Shown: positions 44,133 to 53,441 of the stretch, one piece after another
Position numbering within the stretch: the first letter of the stretch is position 1
Layout: every line of letters starts with the position of its first letter
Assembly: GCF_017776525.1 (NCBI RefSeq)
Contig: NZ_JACVEW010000016.1
Span: 1 to 64,000 of the forward strand
Direction: 5' to 3'
Source: Marinobacterium alkalitolerans
Lineage (GTDB): Bacteria > Pseudomonadota > Gammaproteobacteria > Pseudomonadales > Balneatricaceae
Length of the DNA: 64,000 nucleotides
The notes under the pieces: model-generated
The model's input: the letters and a program-made list of their open reading frames with translations, nothing else
The model's database searches: none
Told to the model about the DNA's origin: nothing
Translations under genes and position numbers: made by a program

Positions 44133-45110
44133 ATGCGACCCTTGAAACTCCTAGTCACCCTCGTGCTGTTCAGCCTGCTTTCCGCCTGCTCCTGGTTTGG
44201 CGGCGACGAGAAGGTGGCGCCGGATGTCCCCGAGCAGCAGTTGTATGACGAAGCGCTCAGTGCACTGGAAGCGGACAACTATGAACTGGCAGTCGAGAAG
44301 CTGCAGTTGCTGGAAGCGCGCTACCCGTTCGGGCGCTATTCCGAGCAGGCCCAGCTCGAGCTGATCTATGCCTACTTCCGCAACTACGAGCCGGAATCAG
44401 CCAGTGCCGCCGCCGATCGTTTCATCCGCCTGCATCCGAACCACGACAACATCGACTACGCCTACTACCTGAAGGGTCTGACCGCGTTTGAGCAGGACCG
44501 CTCCTTCCTGGAAAAGTACCTGCCGATCGATGTGAGCCAGCGTGATCCCGGTGCAGCACTGGAGTCCTTTGAAAGTTTTTCCACCCTGCTGAACCGTTAC
44601 CCGGACAGCGAGTACGCGCCGGATGCCCAGAAGCGCATGCAGTACCTGAAGAACCGCCTGGCCGCACACGAAATCCATGTGGCCGCGTATTACATGAAGC
44701 GCGAAGCCTGGGTGGCCGCTGCCAACCGTGGCCGTTACGTGGTCGAAAACCTGCAGGAAACCCCGGCCGTGCCCGATGCACTGGCGATCATGGCTGAAGC
44801 CTACACCGAGCTGGGCATGCACGATCTGGCCAACAACTCCCGTGAAGTGCTGCAGCTTAACTACCCGGAGTATGAAGTACGTCCGTTCAAGCAGCGCAGC
44901 GCAACCCTGCTGCAGACCGCCACTTTCGGCCTGCTGGGCGGCGAACCGCCGGCCGAACCGGCCCGCCCGGTGCCACTGGCTGACCGTCAGCGTGCCGATG
45001 CCCAGTCACGTGCCTCCGATGAAAAGGCCGAGCAGGAAGAACGCTCCTGGTTCAGCCGCATGACTTTCGGCGTGTTCGATGACGAAGAAGAAAGCGCGCC
45101 AGCGGAATAA
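44133..45110 (+). CDS. bamD: outer-membrane assembly lipoprotein BamD
   Basis: BamD is the essential lipoprotein of the BAM complex that inserts beta-barrel proteins. The 325-residue precursor has a lipoprotein signal with lipobox LLSA/C at about residue 19. TPR repeats start at [23 protein letters not shown] and include [20 protein letters not shown] and [14 protein letters not shown]. The C-terminus is longer than in E. coli BamD and acidic (ends [10 protein letters not shown]). AGGA at 10 nt precedes the ATG. Confidence 0.96.
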   Translation: MRPLKLLVTLVLFSLLSACSWFGGDEKVAPDVPEQQLYDEALSALEADNYELAVEKLQLLEARYPFGRYSEQAQLELIYAYFRNYEPESASAAADRFIRLHPNHDNIDYAYYLKGLTAFEQDRSFLEKYLPIDVSQRDPGAALESFESFSTLLNRYPDSEYAPDAQKRMQYLKNRLAAHEIHVAAYYMKREAWVAAANRGRYVVENLQETPAVPDALAIMAEAYTELGMHDLANNSREVLQLNYPEYEVRPFKQRSATLLQTATFGLLGGEPPAEPARPVPLADRQRADAQSRASDEKAEQEERSWFSRMTFGVFDDEEESAPAE

Positions 45111-45134
45111 ACACCCCGCTTGAGTCTGAATCGC

Positions 45135-45162
45135 AAAAGGGCCCGCATCTGCGGGCCCTTTT
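45135..45162. terminator. bidirectional terminator between bamD and nadE
   Basis: The stem AAAAGGGCCCGCA/TGCGGGCCCTTTT with a 2-nt apex lies between convergent genes. Confidence 0.88.
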
Positions 45163-45194
45163 CGTTATGAGTGCCTGTCGCTGTGACAGCGGGC

Positions 45195-46823
45195 TCAGAT
45201 GCCCGCCTTCCAGCCCGACGTAATCGGATAGCGGCGATCCCGACCGAAGCCGCGTTGGGTGACGCGGGGGCCGATCGGCGCCTGACGGCGCTTGTATTCG
45301 TTGATGTCGACCAGTCGCAGCACCCGGTTCACATCGGCCGGCTCAAAGCCTTCGTCGATGATCGCCTGTGCCGAGTAGTCCCGCTCCACGTACAGCTCCA
45401 GAATCCGGTCCAGTACGTCATAGTCCGGCAGGCTGTCCTGATCGGTCTGGTCCGGCGCCAGCTCCGCCGACGGCGGACGGTCGATCACGCGCTGGGGGAT
45501 CACCGGCGACAGGGTGTTGCGGTAGCGCGAAAGCGCGTATACCAGCGTTTTGGGGATATCCTTGAGCACGTCAAAGCCGCCGGCCATATCGCCATAGAGC
45601 GTGGAGTAGCCCACAGCCATTTCGCTCTTGTTGCCGGTGGTCAGCACCAGATAGCCCTTCTTGTTGGAGATCGCCATCAGCAGTACGCCGCGACAGCGTG
45701 CCTGCAGGTTCTCTTCAGTGGTATCCGGGGCGTAGCCGGCCAGTTGCCCCTGCAGCTGCTGCATGAAGCTGTCGTACATCGGCTCGATGGAGATGACGTC
45801 GTACTTGATGCCCAATGCATTGGCTTCGGCCTCGGCATCCTCGACACTCATGGAGGAGGTATAGCGGAACGGCATCATCACCGCTTCCACCCGCTCGGGG
45901 CCGAGCGCATCCACGGCCACGGCCACGCTCAGGGCGGAGTCGATACCGCCGGACAGGCCCAGCACCACGCCCTTGAAGCCGTTCTTGTTGACGTAATCAC
46001 GCACGCCCATGACCAGAGCCTGATACACACTGGCGTTCTGGTCAGGCTCTTCAATGCTGGTCTGCTCCGGCGTGAGCTGACCGCTGGCCGGATCGAACTG
46101 CGCCGTGTACAGGCCCTCTTCACAGTGGGCGGCACGGAACAGGGTTTCACCCTGCGCCGACACCAGCAGCGAGTTGCCATCGAATACCAGTTCGTCCTGA
46201 GCCCCGGTCTGGTTCAGGTACACCACCGGTGCATTCATCTGGCGGGCGCGGCCAGCCACCACCTCGGCACGCTGGGTCGCCTTGCCGATGTGATAGGGGG
46301 ATGCGTTCAGGCTCAGCACCAGATCCACGCCGGCACCGGCCAACTGTTCGGTGGGGGCGCTGTGCCAGATGTCCTCACAGATGCTCAGCCCGATGCGGGT
46401 GCCCTGATGCTCAAATACGCAGGGCTCGGAGCCGGCCACGAAATAGCGCTGCTCATCAAACACCTGGTAGTTGGGCAGGCACTGCTTGGCATATTCGCAG
46501 ATCAGTTCACCGTCCCGAATCACGCCCGCCATGTTGTAGAGCGCGCCATCCCGGTAACGCGGATACCCGACCACCAGCGTGATGCCCTTCACTTCGTCGT
46601 ACAGGCGCTGCAGGGCCTGCTCGATGCGCAGCTCCAGACTGGGGCGCAGCAGCAGGTCTTCGGGCGGGTAGCCACAGAGGGCCAGTTCGGGAAAAAGCAC
46701 GAGATCGGCCTGATGCCGGTCCCGTGCTTCAAGTGCGGTCTCTATGACACGGCTGGTATTGCCGGGGATATCCCCAACCAGCAGGTTCAGCTGGGCCATC
46801 AGGACCCGTATCGGTGTGCTCAT
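45195..46823 (-). CDS. nadE: glutamine-dependent NAD+ synthetase
   Basis: NadE makes NAD+ from nicotinate adenine dinucleotide. The 542-residue protein has an N-terminal glutaminase (nitrilase-type) domain with Glu in FPELALCGYPPEDL (about 44-57), Lys in YAKQCLPNYQ (about 111) and the nucleophile Cys in LSICEDIWH (about 150). The C-terminal synthetase domain has the PP-loop LGLSGGIDSAL (about 290). It is the second gene after thiO (16-nt gap). In P. aeruginosa this position holds pilS/pilR, from general knowledge. Confidence 0.95.
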   Translation of the reverse strand: MSTPIRVLMAQLNLLVGDIPGNTSRVIETALEARDRHQADLVLFPELALCGYPPEDLLLRPSLELRIEQALQRLYDEVKGITLVVGYPRYRDGALYNMAGVIRDGELICEYAKQCLPNYQVFDEQRYFVAGSEPCVFEHQGTRIGLSICEDIWHSAPTEQLAGAGVDLVLSLNASPYHIGKATQRAEVVAGRARQMNAPVVYLNQTGAQDELVFDGNSLLVSAQGETLFRAAHCEEGLYTAQFDPASGQLTPEQTSIEEPDQNASVYQALVMGVRDYVNKNGFKGVVLGLSGGIDSALSVAVAVDALGPERVEAVMMPFRYTSSMSVEDAEAEANALGIKYDVISIEPMYDSFMQQLQGQLAGYAPDTTEENLQARCRGVLLMAISNKKGYLVLTTGNKSEMAVGYSTLYGDMAGGFDVLKDIPKTLVYALSRYRNTLSPVIPQRVIDRPPSAELAPDQTDQDSLPDYDVLDRILELYVERDYSAQAIIDEGFEPADVNRVLRLVDINEYKRRQAPIGPRVTQRGFGRDRRYPITSGWKAGI

Positions 46824-46839
46824 CGATCTCCTGCGCGTT

Positions 46840-47946
46840 TTAGCGTGCGGTTAAACGTCCAGCAGGAGAGTATGCATCAGGATCGACCACGGGTGAACGC
46901 CCCAGTAGCAGATCCGCCATCAAACGGGTGGATGCCGGCGCCAGCACCAGTCCGTTGCGGTAGTGGCCGGTGTTCAGGTGCAGACCCTCCCAGCCCGGTA
47001 CGGCCCCGATAAAGGGCAGGCCTTCCGGTGACCCCGGACGCAAACCGGCCCAGTGGTGCTCCACCTCATAGTCGGCCAGTTCCGGCACGATACGGGTGGC
47101 GGTATCGAACAGGCTGCGGCTGGCCTCTTCCGTAGTGGACTTGTCGAAGCCCACATGCTCCAGCGTACTGCCCACCAGCACCCGGCCGTCACTGCGCGGA
47201 ATCACATAGCGGCCATCCAGCATCACCACCCGATCCACGACCCCGGGCACCGCCTTGAACACCATCATCTGGCCGCGCACCGGCTCCACCGGCAGCCCCA
47301 GATTGAGCTGTTCCAGCAGCTGACCGCTCCAGGCACCGCCGGCGAGGATGGTTTCGCCCCCCTGATGTTCGCCACGAGCGGTCTTGACGCCCAGCACGCG
47401 CTCGCCAAAGAGGCTGAAGCCGGTGACTTCGCTCTCTTCGCACAGGGTGATACGCGGGTTAAGGCGAACGCTCTCACGCAGCGCCTGCCCCAGACGCGGG
47501 TTGCGAATGCTCGCGACTTCCGGCATCCAGATGGCGGACTTGAAGCCTTCGGCCAGGTGCGGCTCGGTCTGGTAGATGAAGTCCGAATCGACCTTGGTCA
47601 GCGGTCGGTGGTAACGACGGGCCCAGTCCAGCGCGGTCTTTTCTTCTTCCGGCTTCACGTCCAGCATCAGCATGCCTTTCTGGCGCAGCTCGGGATCGCA
47701 GCCGGTTTCCTCCAGCAGCTCCTGCGCCAGGTGTACGTAACTGCTTTGCGACCAGAGTGCCAGCGCCGTAATCGCATCCTGATAGCGCCAGGGGTACAAC
47801 GGGGAGACGATACCGCCACCGGCCCAGGACGCTTCCCGGGCACAGGTGCTCCGCTCAATCAGCTTAACCCTGGCACCCTGCTGTGCCAGAAAACGTGCCG
47901 TCATCATTCCGATAACGCCGGCACCGACAATTACAAAATCAGACAT
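46840..47946 (-). CDS. thiO: glycine oxidase ThiO
   Basis: ThiO is an FAD-dependent oxidase that makes the iminoglycine used for the thiazole of thiamine. The 368-residue protein starts with the dinucleotide-binding motif VIVGAGVIGMMTARFLAQQG (about residues 5-24). It has ASWAGGGIVSPLYPW near 40 and the C-terminal DAO signature WAGLRPGSPEGLPFIG and NTGHYRNGLVLAP. It lies in the thiO-fimT neighbourhood known in Pseudomonas. No TPP riboswitch was seen in the 51 nt before it. Confidence 0.92.
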   Translation of the reverse strand: MSDFVIVGAGVIGMMTARFLAQQGARVKLIERSTCAREASWAGGGIVSPLYPWRYQDAITALALWSQSSYVHLAQELLEETGCDPELRQKGMLMLDVKPEEEKTALDWARRYHRPLTKVDSDFIYQTEPHLAEGFKSAIWMPEVASIRNPRLGQALRESVRLNPRITLCEESEVTGFSLFGERVLGVKTARGEHQGGETILAGGAWSGQLLEQLNLGLPVEPVRGQMMVFKAVPGVVDRVVMLDGRYVIPRSDGRVLVGSTLEHVGFDKSTTEEASRSLFDTATRIVPELADYEVEHHWAGLRPGSPEGLPFIGAVPGWEGLHLNTGHYRNGLVLAPASTRLMADLLLGRSPVVDPDAYSPAGRLTAR

Positions 47947-47997
47947 TTCATCCTCTCTAGCCCTGATGATTGACAGTCACCCGCCATGCCCGGCATC

Positions 47998-48537
47998 TCA
48001 GCTACCCGAGGTAGCAGTACGAATGCGGCCCAACAACGATACAACGACAAGGCGTGAATACGTGCTACCGGCCGTGGAGATGGTGAAGGTTCCATTGGAG
48101 CCACCCAGTGCAGAGCCATCCGGCTGATACACCAGCGAGTCGCCCCGGTTCCAGATTATGCGCACAGGCGATTCAAAATTGGCAACGTATAACGCCGATT
48201 CCGCGCCCCCGACCTGCCTGTTCTGATCCAGATCAACAAATGCCAAAGCCCCCTGCCAGCGCTGTTTTCCACTGCGGCTGGTGCCCTCGCACCGGGTGCC
48301 GTCGCGGGAGCGGCAGAGTGTGACGCGCTGGTTGTGGCTCAAGGCCGTGGAGCGCACAAGGCGCAACAGACCGACCACATCGCTCTGGGCAGAGCTTTGG
48401 CGGCTGGTGTGTATGAGTGACGTAAACGTGCCGGGGCCGATACCGATCAGTATGGCCAGTACGGCAACGGCCACCATCAGTTCCACCAGGCTCAGCCCCT
48501 GCTGCCGTGACGGCAGCGCTGGAGTGCGAGTATTCAT
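47998..48537 (-). CDS. fimT: FimT/GspH-type pseudopilin
   Basis: The 179-residue prepilin has the class III leader RQQG/LSLVELMVAVAVLAILIG, with cleavage after G14, Glu5 of the mature protein and a long hydrophobic helix. The C-terminal globular part has the GspH/FimT pattern (LLRLVRSTALSHNQRVTLCRS, quoted in part: RSTALSHNQRVTLCRS), with two cysteines that may pair. Minor pilins prime type IV pili and FimT can bind DNA. No other pilin gene is in the window, so it is a lone survivor here. Confidence 0.88.
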   Translation of the reverse strand: MNTRTPALPSRQQGLSLVELMVAVAVLAILIGIGPGTFTSLIHTSRQSSAQSDVVGLLRLVRSTALSHNQRVTLCRSRDGTRCEGTSRSGKQRWQGALAFVDLDQNRQVGGAESALYVANFESPVRIIWNRGDSLVYQPDGSALGGSNGTFTISTAGSTYSRLVVVSLLGRIRTATSGS

Positions 48538-48621
48538 GATCCATCCCTGTGATATGCGTTCGCATCTGCCGGCGCATTCCTTGCACCGGTTTCCAGAGAC
48601 TGATCATTTTTCAGGCAGCCG

Positions 48622-49056
48622 TCAAGCGGCGTCGATCGCCTTGATCGCCACTTCGAAGGTCAGGGTCTTGCCTGCCAGCGGGTGGTTGAAGTCGACGGTG
48701 ACCTTGTCGTCGTTGAAATCGGTAATCACGCCCGGCAGTTCACCACCGGGTTCCTGGAAGGACACCACCAGCCCCGGCTCCAGGTCCATGTCCTCGAACT
48801 GGCTGCGCGGCATCACCTGGATGTTGCTGGGGTTGTGCATCCCGAAACCGCGTTCGGGGGCGATGGTCAGGTTGACGTGATCGCCCACCTGAAGGCCCAG
48901 CAGGGCCTGCTCGAAACCTTCCGGGATGTTGCCGTCACCGAAGGTGAAGCGCACCGGGTCGGTGTCGAAATTGCTGTCGATCACCTGCCCGTCTTCCAGC
49001 TTGATGGCAAAGTGCATGGTAATGGCCTTGCCCGGGCCGATAGCAGCATCAGTCAT
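48622..49056 (-). CDS. fkpB: FKBP-type peptidyl-prolyl isomerase (FkpB/SlpA type)
   Basis: The 144-residue protein has the FKBP core ITMHFAIKLEDGQVIDSNF and PVRFTFGDGNIPEGFEQALLGLQVGD. A SlyD-like insert follows, starting FQEPGGELPGVI, with FNHPLAGKTLTFEV. It is a cytoplasmic proline isomerase and chaperone. The ATG at 49056 lies 13 nt after lspA. In most gammaproteobacteria ispH follows fkpB; here it does not. Confidence 0.93.
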   Translation of the reverse strand: MTDAAIGPGKAITMHFAIKLEDGQVIDSNFDTDPVRFTFGDGNIPEGFEQALLGLQVGDHVNLTIAPERGFGMHNPSNIQVMPRSQFEDMDLEPGLVVSFQEPGGELPGVITDFNDDKVTVDFNHPLAGKTLTFEVAIKAIDAA

Positions 49057-49069
49057 GTGCGTGTATACC

Positions 49070-49579
49070 CTAGTGTTCAGAAGTGCGGCTGCCGGGCCAG
49101 AACATGTCCAGCAACAGCAGCAATGTGCCCACCGTGATGGCACAGTCGGCAATGTTGAAGGCCGGGAAGTAATAGCCCGACCAGTGCAGCGAGATGAAGT
49201 CCACCACGTGCCCATGCACGGTACGGTCAAACAGGTTACCCAGAGCACCGCCCAGCACCAGCGCCAGCCCGATCCCCAGCGCCCGCTGGGCAAAGGGGGT
49301 GCGCCACATCCAGTGCAGCAGGAACAGGCTCATGCCAACGGCGATGACCACGAACAGCCAGCGCTGCCAGCCACCGGCCGTTGCCAGAAAGCTGAACGCC
49401 GCACCGGTGTTGTACAGCAGGGTCAGATCGAACACCGGCAGCAGTGGCACCGGATCGGCGTAGGTCAGCAGACGGTCGGCCAGATGTTTGGTGCCCAGAT
49501 CGACCACCAGTACCAGCAGGGTCAGCCAGAGCCAGCGCAGCGCGCTGGCATCGGACCGTTCAATGGGGGCGTCATTCAT
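49070..49579 (-). CDS. lspA: lipoprotein signal peptidase
   Basis: LspA cleaves the signal peptide of prolipoproteins at the inner membrane. The 169-residue protein has four membrane helices and the two catalytic Asp regions, GGALGNLFDRTVHGHVVDF (about residues 110-128) and FNIADCAITVG (about 140-150), plus LLYNTGAAFSFL. The start overlaps the ileS stop as TGATG. It would process the lipoproteins encoded in this window (BamD and the one at 26559). Confidence 0.96.
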   Translation of the reverse strand: MNDAPIERSDASALRWLWLTLLVLVVDLGTKHLADRLLTYADPVPLLPVFDLTLLYNTGAAFSFLATAGGWQRWLFVVIAVGMSLFLLHWMWRTPFAQRALGIGLALVLGGALGNLFDRTVHGHVVDFISLHWSGYYFPAFNIADCAITVGTLLLLLDMFWPGSRTSEH

Positions 49580-52398
49580 CAGGCAAAGTCGCGCTGTTCA
49601 CCCTCACCGTCCACGTTGGTCACGCAGCGGCCACAGAGTTCCGGGTGCTCGGCGTGGCTGCCCACGTCTTCGCGGTGGTGCCAGCAGCGACCGCACTTGG
49701 CGTGTTCGGACGCCGCTACCGCCACTTTCAGACCTTCCACGTCCGTGGTGCGAGCCTGCTCACCGGCATCGGACAGCGGCTTCAGGCCGGCCTCGGAGGT
49801 GATCAGTACAAAGCGCAGTTCCTCGCCCAGACGCGCCAGGTCGGCGCGCAGGTCGTCATCCACGAACAGCGTCGCTTCAGCGGCCAGCGAGGCCTTCACC
49901 AGCTTCTCGTTACGTGCATCTTCCAGGCACTTGTTGACGGCCCCTTTCACGGCCATCACGCGCTGCCAGAAGTCGCTGCCGAACGGGTCGTCTTCGGCCA
50001 GACGGAACAGACCGTCATACCAGGTGGTCAGCAGAACGGAGTCGCGTTTTTCACCCGGCAGCGCGGCGTAGATCTCTTCGGCGGTAAAGCTGAGGATCGG
50101 CGCCACCCAGCGCACCAGTGCCTGCGCGATGTGGAACAGCGCCGTCTGGCAGGAGCGGCGGGCCAGCGAGTCCGGCTTGGTGGTGTACTGACGGTCCTTG
50201 ATGATATCCAGGTAGAAGCCACCCAGTTCCTGCACACAGAAGTGGTGCACCTGCTGATACACGTCGAGGAAGCGGTAGCTGTCGTAGGCCTCAACGACCT
50301 TGTCCTGCAGACGTGCGGCAGCATCCACGGCCCAGCGATCCAGTGCCAGCATGTCGGCGGCAGCCACGGAGTCGGTGGCCGGGTCAAAGCCGTTCAGGTT
50401 GGCCAGCAGGAAGCGCGAGGTGTTGCGGATACGACGGTAGCTGTCGGCGGTGCGCTGCAGAATCTGCTTGGACACGGCCATTTCGCCGGAGTAGTCGGTC
50501 GAAGCAACCCACAGACGCAGAATGTCGGCGCCCAGTGTGTCGGTCACTTCCTGGGGCGCAATCACGTTCCCCAGCGACTTGGACATCTTGTAGCCCTTCT
50601 CGTCGACGGTAAAGCCGTGGGTCAGCACCTGCTTGTAGGGCGCACAGCCATTGATTGCGATGGAGGTTTTCAGCGATGACTGGAACCAGCCGCGGTGCTG
50701 GTCGGAGCCCTCCAGGTACATGTCGGCCGGGAAGCTCAGCCCCTCGCGTTCACGCAGGACCGCATGATGGGTGACACCGGAATCGAACCAGACATCCAGG
50801 GTATCGGTGACCTTGTCGTAGTCGGCTGCTTCAACACCCAGGAGTTCGGCCGCATCCAGCTCGAACCAGGCGTCGATGCCGCCCTGCTCGATATGCTGTG
50901 CAACCTGCTCGATCAGTTCAGTGGTACGCGGGTGCAGCTCACCGGTCTGCTTGTGGGTAAACACGGTGATCGGCACGCCCCAGGTGCGCTGACGGGAGAC
51001 ACACCAGTCCGGGCTCTGATCCACCATGGATTCGATGCGGTTCTGGCCCCACTCCGGGAACCACTGCACGCCCTTGATCGCATCCAGCGCCTGGCTCTTG
51101 AGACCCTTGGCTTCCATGGACACGAACCACTGTGGCGTGGCGCGGTAAATCAGCGGGGTTTTGGTGCGCCAGCAGTGCGGGTAGCTGTGCTGGAAGCGCT
51201 TCATATGGACCAGTTTGCTTTCACGCTCAAGCGCTTCGCACACCGGACCATCGGCCTTGTACACGTGCACACCGGCAAACTCGCCGGCCGCATCGGTGTA
51301 GGTACCGTTGGCCTGTACCAGATTCAGGGTGCTCAGGCCGTACGCCTGACCGACCATGAAGTCTTCCACGCCGTGGTCGGGTGCCGTATGCACCGCACCG
51401 GTACCGGCATCGGTGGTGACGTGATCGCCCAGAATCAGCGGCACCTGCTTGTCGTAGATCGGGTGCTTGAGCTGCAGCAGCTCCAGCGCACTGCCGTTGC
51501 AGGTCGCCAGCACTTCGTATTTGTCCACACCCCAGCGGGCCATGATGTCATCCACCATTTCGGCCGCCAGCACCATGCGGTCCAGCCCCTGTTCGGTGTG
51601 CGCTTCTACCAGCGCGTAATCCAGGTTGCCGTTGATGGAGACGGCCTGGTTGGCCGGGATGGTCCAGGGAGTGGTGGTCCAGATCACCACGGAGACCGGT
51701 GTTTCCACGGCCTCGGCGCCGAACAGGGCCAGTACCTTGTCCTGTTCCACGAAAGTGAAGCGCACGTCGATGGCGGTGGAGGTCTTGTCCTGGTATTCCA
51801 CTTCCGCTTCGGCCAGTGCCGACTGGCCCACCACGCTCCAGTAGACCGGCTTGTAGCCCTTGACCAGATGACCGTTCTCGATGATCTTGCCCAGCGCCCT
51901 CACGATGTTGGCTTCGGTGTCGAAGTTCATCGTCAGGTAGGGATTGTCCCAGTCACCCAGTACCCCCAGACGAATGAAGTCCGCTTTCTGCCCGGCGACC
52001 TGTTCAGCGGCATACTCACGGCACTTTTGACGAAACTCGCGGTAGGGGACCTTGTCTCCGGCCTTGCCGATCAGGGTCTCGACCTTGTGCTCGATCGGCA
52101 GACCATGGCAGTCCCAGCCCGGCACGTAGGGAGCGTCAAAACCGCTCAGGGTCTTGGACTTGATGATCATGTCCTTGATCACCTTGTTGACCGCGTGACC
52201 TATGTGAATGCTGCCATTGGCGTAGGGAGGTCCGTCATGCAGGATAAACGTCTTGCGCCCCTTGCCCTCTTCGCGCAGCTGGCGGTAAAGATCGATCTTG
52301 TCCCAGTGCTCCAGCCAGCCCGGTTCGCGCTTGGGCAGGTTGCCGCGCATCGGAAAGGCCGTTTCCGGCAGGTTCAGTGTGGCTTTGTAATCGGTCAT
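49579..52398 (-). CDS. ileS: isoleucyl-tRNA synthetase
   Basis: The 939-residue class I synthetase has the HIGH motif in [19 protein letters not shown] (about residues 57-75), the editing domain insert and KMSKSLGN near residue 602. A C-terminal zinc finger has CGRCWHH and ELCGRC at about 900-925. This is the typical IleS1 form. It is 23 nt downstream of ribF and translationally coupled to lspA. Confidence 0.97.
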   Translation of the reverse strand: MTDYKATLNLPETAFPMRGNLPKREPGWLEHWDKIDLYRQLREEGKGRKTFILHDGPPYANGSIHIGHAVNKVIKDMIIKSKTLSGFDAPYVPGWDCHGLPIEHKVETLIGKAGDKVPYREFRQKCREYAAEQVAGQKADFIRLGVLGDWDNPYLTMNFDTEANIVRALGKIIENGHLVKGYKPVYWSVVGQSALAEAEVEYQDKTSTAIDVRFTFVEQDKVLALFGAEAVETPVSVVIWTTTPWTIPANQAVSINGNLDYALVEAHTEQGLDRMVLAAEMVDDIMARWGVDKYEVLATCNGSALELLQLKHPIYDKQVPLILGDHVTTDAGTGAVHTAPDHGVEDFMVGQAYGLSTLNLVQANGTYTDAAGEFAGVHVYKADGPVCEALERESKLVHMKRFQHSYPHCWRTKTPLIYRATPQWFVSMEAKGLKSQALDAIKGVQWFPEWGQNRIESMVDQSPDWCVSRQRTWGVPITVFTHKQTGELHPRTTELIEQVAQHIEQGGIDAWFELDAAELLGVEAADYDKVTDTLDVWFDSGVTHHAVLREREGLSFPADMYLEGSDQHRGWFQSSLKTSIAINGCAPYKQVLTHGFTVDEKGYKMSKSLGNVIAPQEVTDTLGADILRLWVASTDYSGEMAVSKQILQRTADSYRRIRNTSRFLLANLNGFDPATDSVAAADMLALDRWAVDAAARLQDKVVEAYDSYRFLDVYQQVHHFCVQELGGFYLDIIKDRQYTTKPDSLARRSCQTALFHIAQALVRWVAPILSFTAEEIYAALPGEKRDSVLLTTWYDGLFRLAEDDPFGSDFWQRVMAVKGAVNKCLEDARNEKLVKASLAAEATLFVDDDLRADLARLGEELRFVLITSEAGLKPLSDAGEQARTTDVEGLKVAVAASEHAKCGRCWHHREDVGSHAEHPELCGRCVTNVDGEGEQRDFA

Positions 52399-52421
52399 AA
52401 CAGGTCGCTTCCAGAGGTAAG

Positions 52422-53360
52422 TCAGTCTCGGATCGCCTGGTCAAACCAGGCACGGACATGGTCAATATCGGTTTCGATCTGGGCCTTGAGTGCCTCGATA
52501 CCATCAAAGGCGCACTCATCCCGAATAAAATGGAGGAATTCGACACGCATCAGGCGGCCGTAGATCTCCTCTCCGCTGTAATTCAGCAGGTGTACTTCCA
52601 GCACCGGTTGCCGCCCGTTGACAGTCGGGCGCATCCCCACGTTGCACACACCCTTGAGCCGCTGTCCATCCAGCAGGGCGTGGACGGCGTAAACGCCCCG
52701 CAGCGGGCAGGGATAGCGGTGCATGCGCACGTTGGCCGTGGGCACGCCCAGCTGACGGCCCAGTTTCTGGCCGTGCATCACACGCCCGGTAACGGCATAA
52801 CGCCAGCCCAGCAGGTGCTCCGCCATGGCAAAGTCTTTCGCCTGCAGGGCATTGCGGATACGGGTGCTGCTGACACGCTCACCTTCCAGCATGAAAGTGG
52901 CGGTATGCTCGACGGTAAAGCCGTGGCGCTGGCCGGCTTCGATCAGCATGTTGAAGTCGCCGCGGCGATCACAGCCGAAACGGAAGTCATCGCCCACGAC
53001 AAAGTGCTCCACCGCGAGCCCCTTCAGCAGCAGCTCGTCGATGAACTCCAGTGCCGACATCTGGCGCAGACGTGCGTTGAACGTGAGGCAGAGCACACGA
53101 TCTACGCCTTCAGCGGCCAACAGGCGCACCTTTTCGTCAAAGCGTGTCAGGCGTGCCGGGACCTTGTCGCCGCCAAAAAACTCGCGCGGCTGCGGCTCAA
53201 AGATGATGGCAACACTGGGCAAACCCAGCTCGGCGGCCTTCGCCTTCACCTGCGCCAGCACCTTGCGGTGGCCCAGATGAACACCATCAAAATTGCCGAT
53301 CGTGGCTACACAGCCACGATGCCGGTCACGCAAATTGTGTAAGCCTCGTATCAGTTCCAT
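52422..53360 (-). CDS. ribF: bifunctional riboflavin kinase / FAD synthetase
   Basis: RibF converts riboflavin to FMN and FAD. The 312-residue protein has the N-terminal nucleotidyltransferase motif [16 protein letters not shown] (about residues 20-35) and [15 protein letters not shown] with [10 protein letters not shown]. The C-terminal kinase domain has [15 protein letters not shown] (about 198-212) and GVYAV. It lies in the conserved murJ-ribF-ileS order. Confidence 0.96.
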   Translation of the reverse strand: MELIRGLHNLRDRHRGCVATIGNFDGVHLGHRKVLAQVKAKAAELGLPSVAIIFEPQPREFFGGDKVPARLTRFDEKVRLLAAEGVDRVLCLTFNARLRQMSALEFIDELLLKGLAVEHFVVGDDFRFGCDRRGDFNMLIEAGQRHGFTVEHTATFMLEGERVSSTRIRNALQAKDFAMAEHLLGWRYAVTGRVMHGQKLGRQLGVPTANVRMHRYPCPLRGVYAVHALLDGQRLKGVCNVGMRPTVNGRQPVLEVHLLNYSGEEIYGRLMRVEFLHFIRDECAFDGIEALKAQIETDIDHVRAWFDQAIRD

Positions 53361-53441
53361 GCAGTTGCTGAACCAGCGCCAAAAATGTGGACTGCGCAGT
53401 ATACCGTACTAAGCCGGTGTCGAGTACCGCTCATAAAATAC

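Noticed and set aside
45171-47012. 613-codon plus-strand frame opposite nadE
   Set aside because: Antisense shadow; nadE motifs are all on the minus strand.
50695-52563. 622-codon plus-strand frame opposite ileS
   Set aside because: Antisense shadow; ileS is complete on the minus strand.
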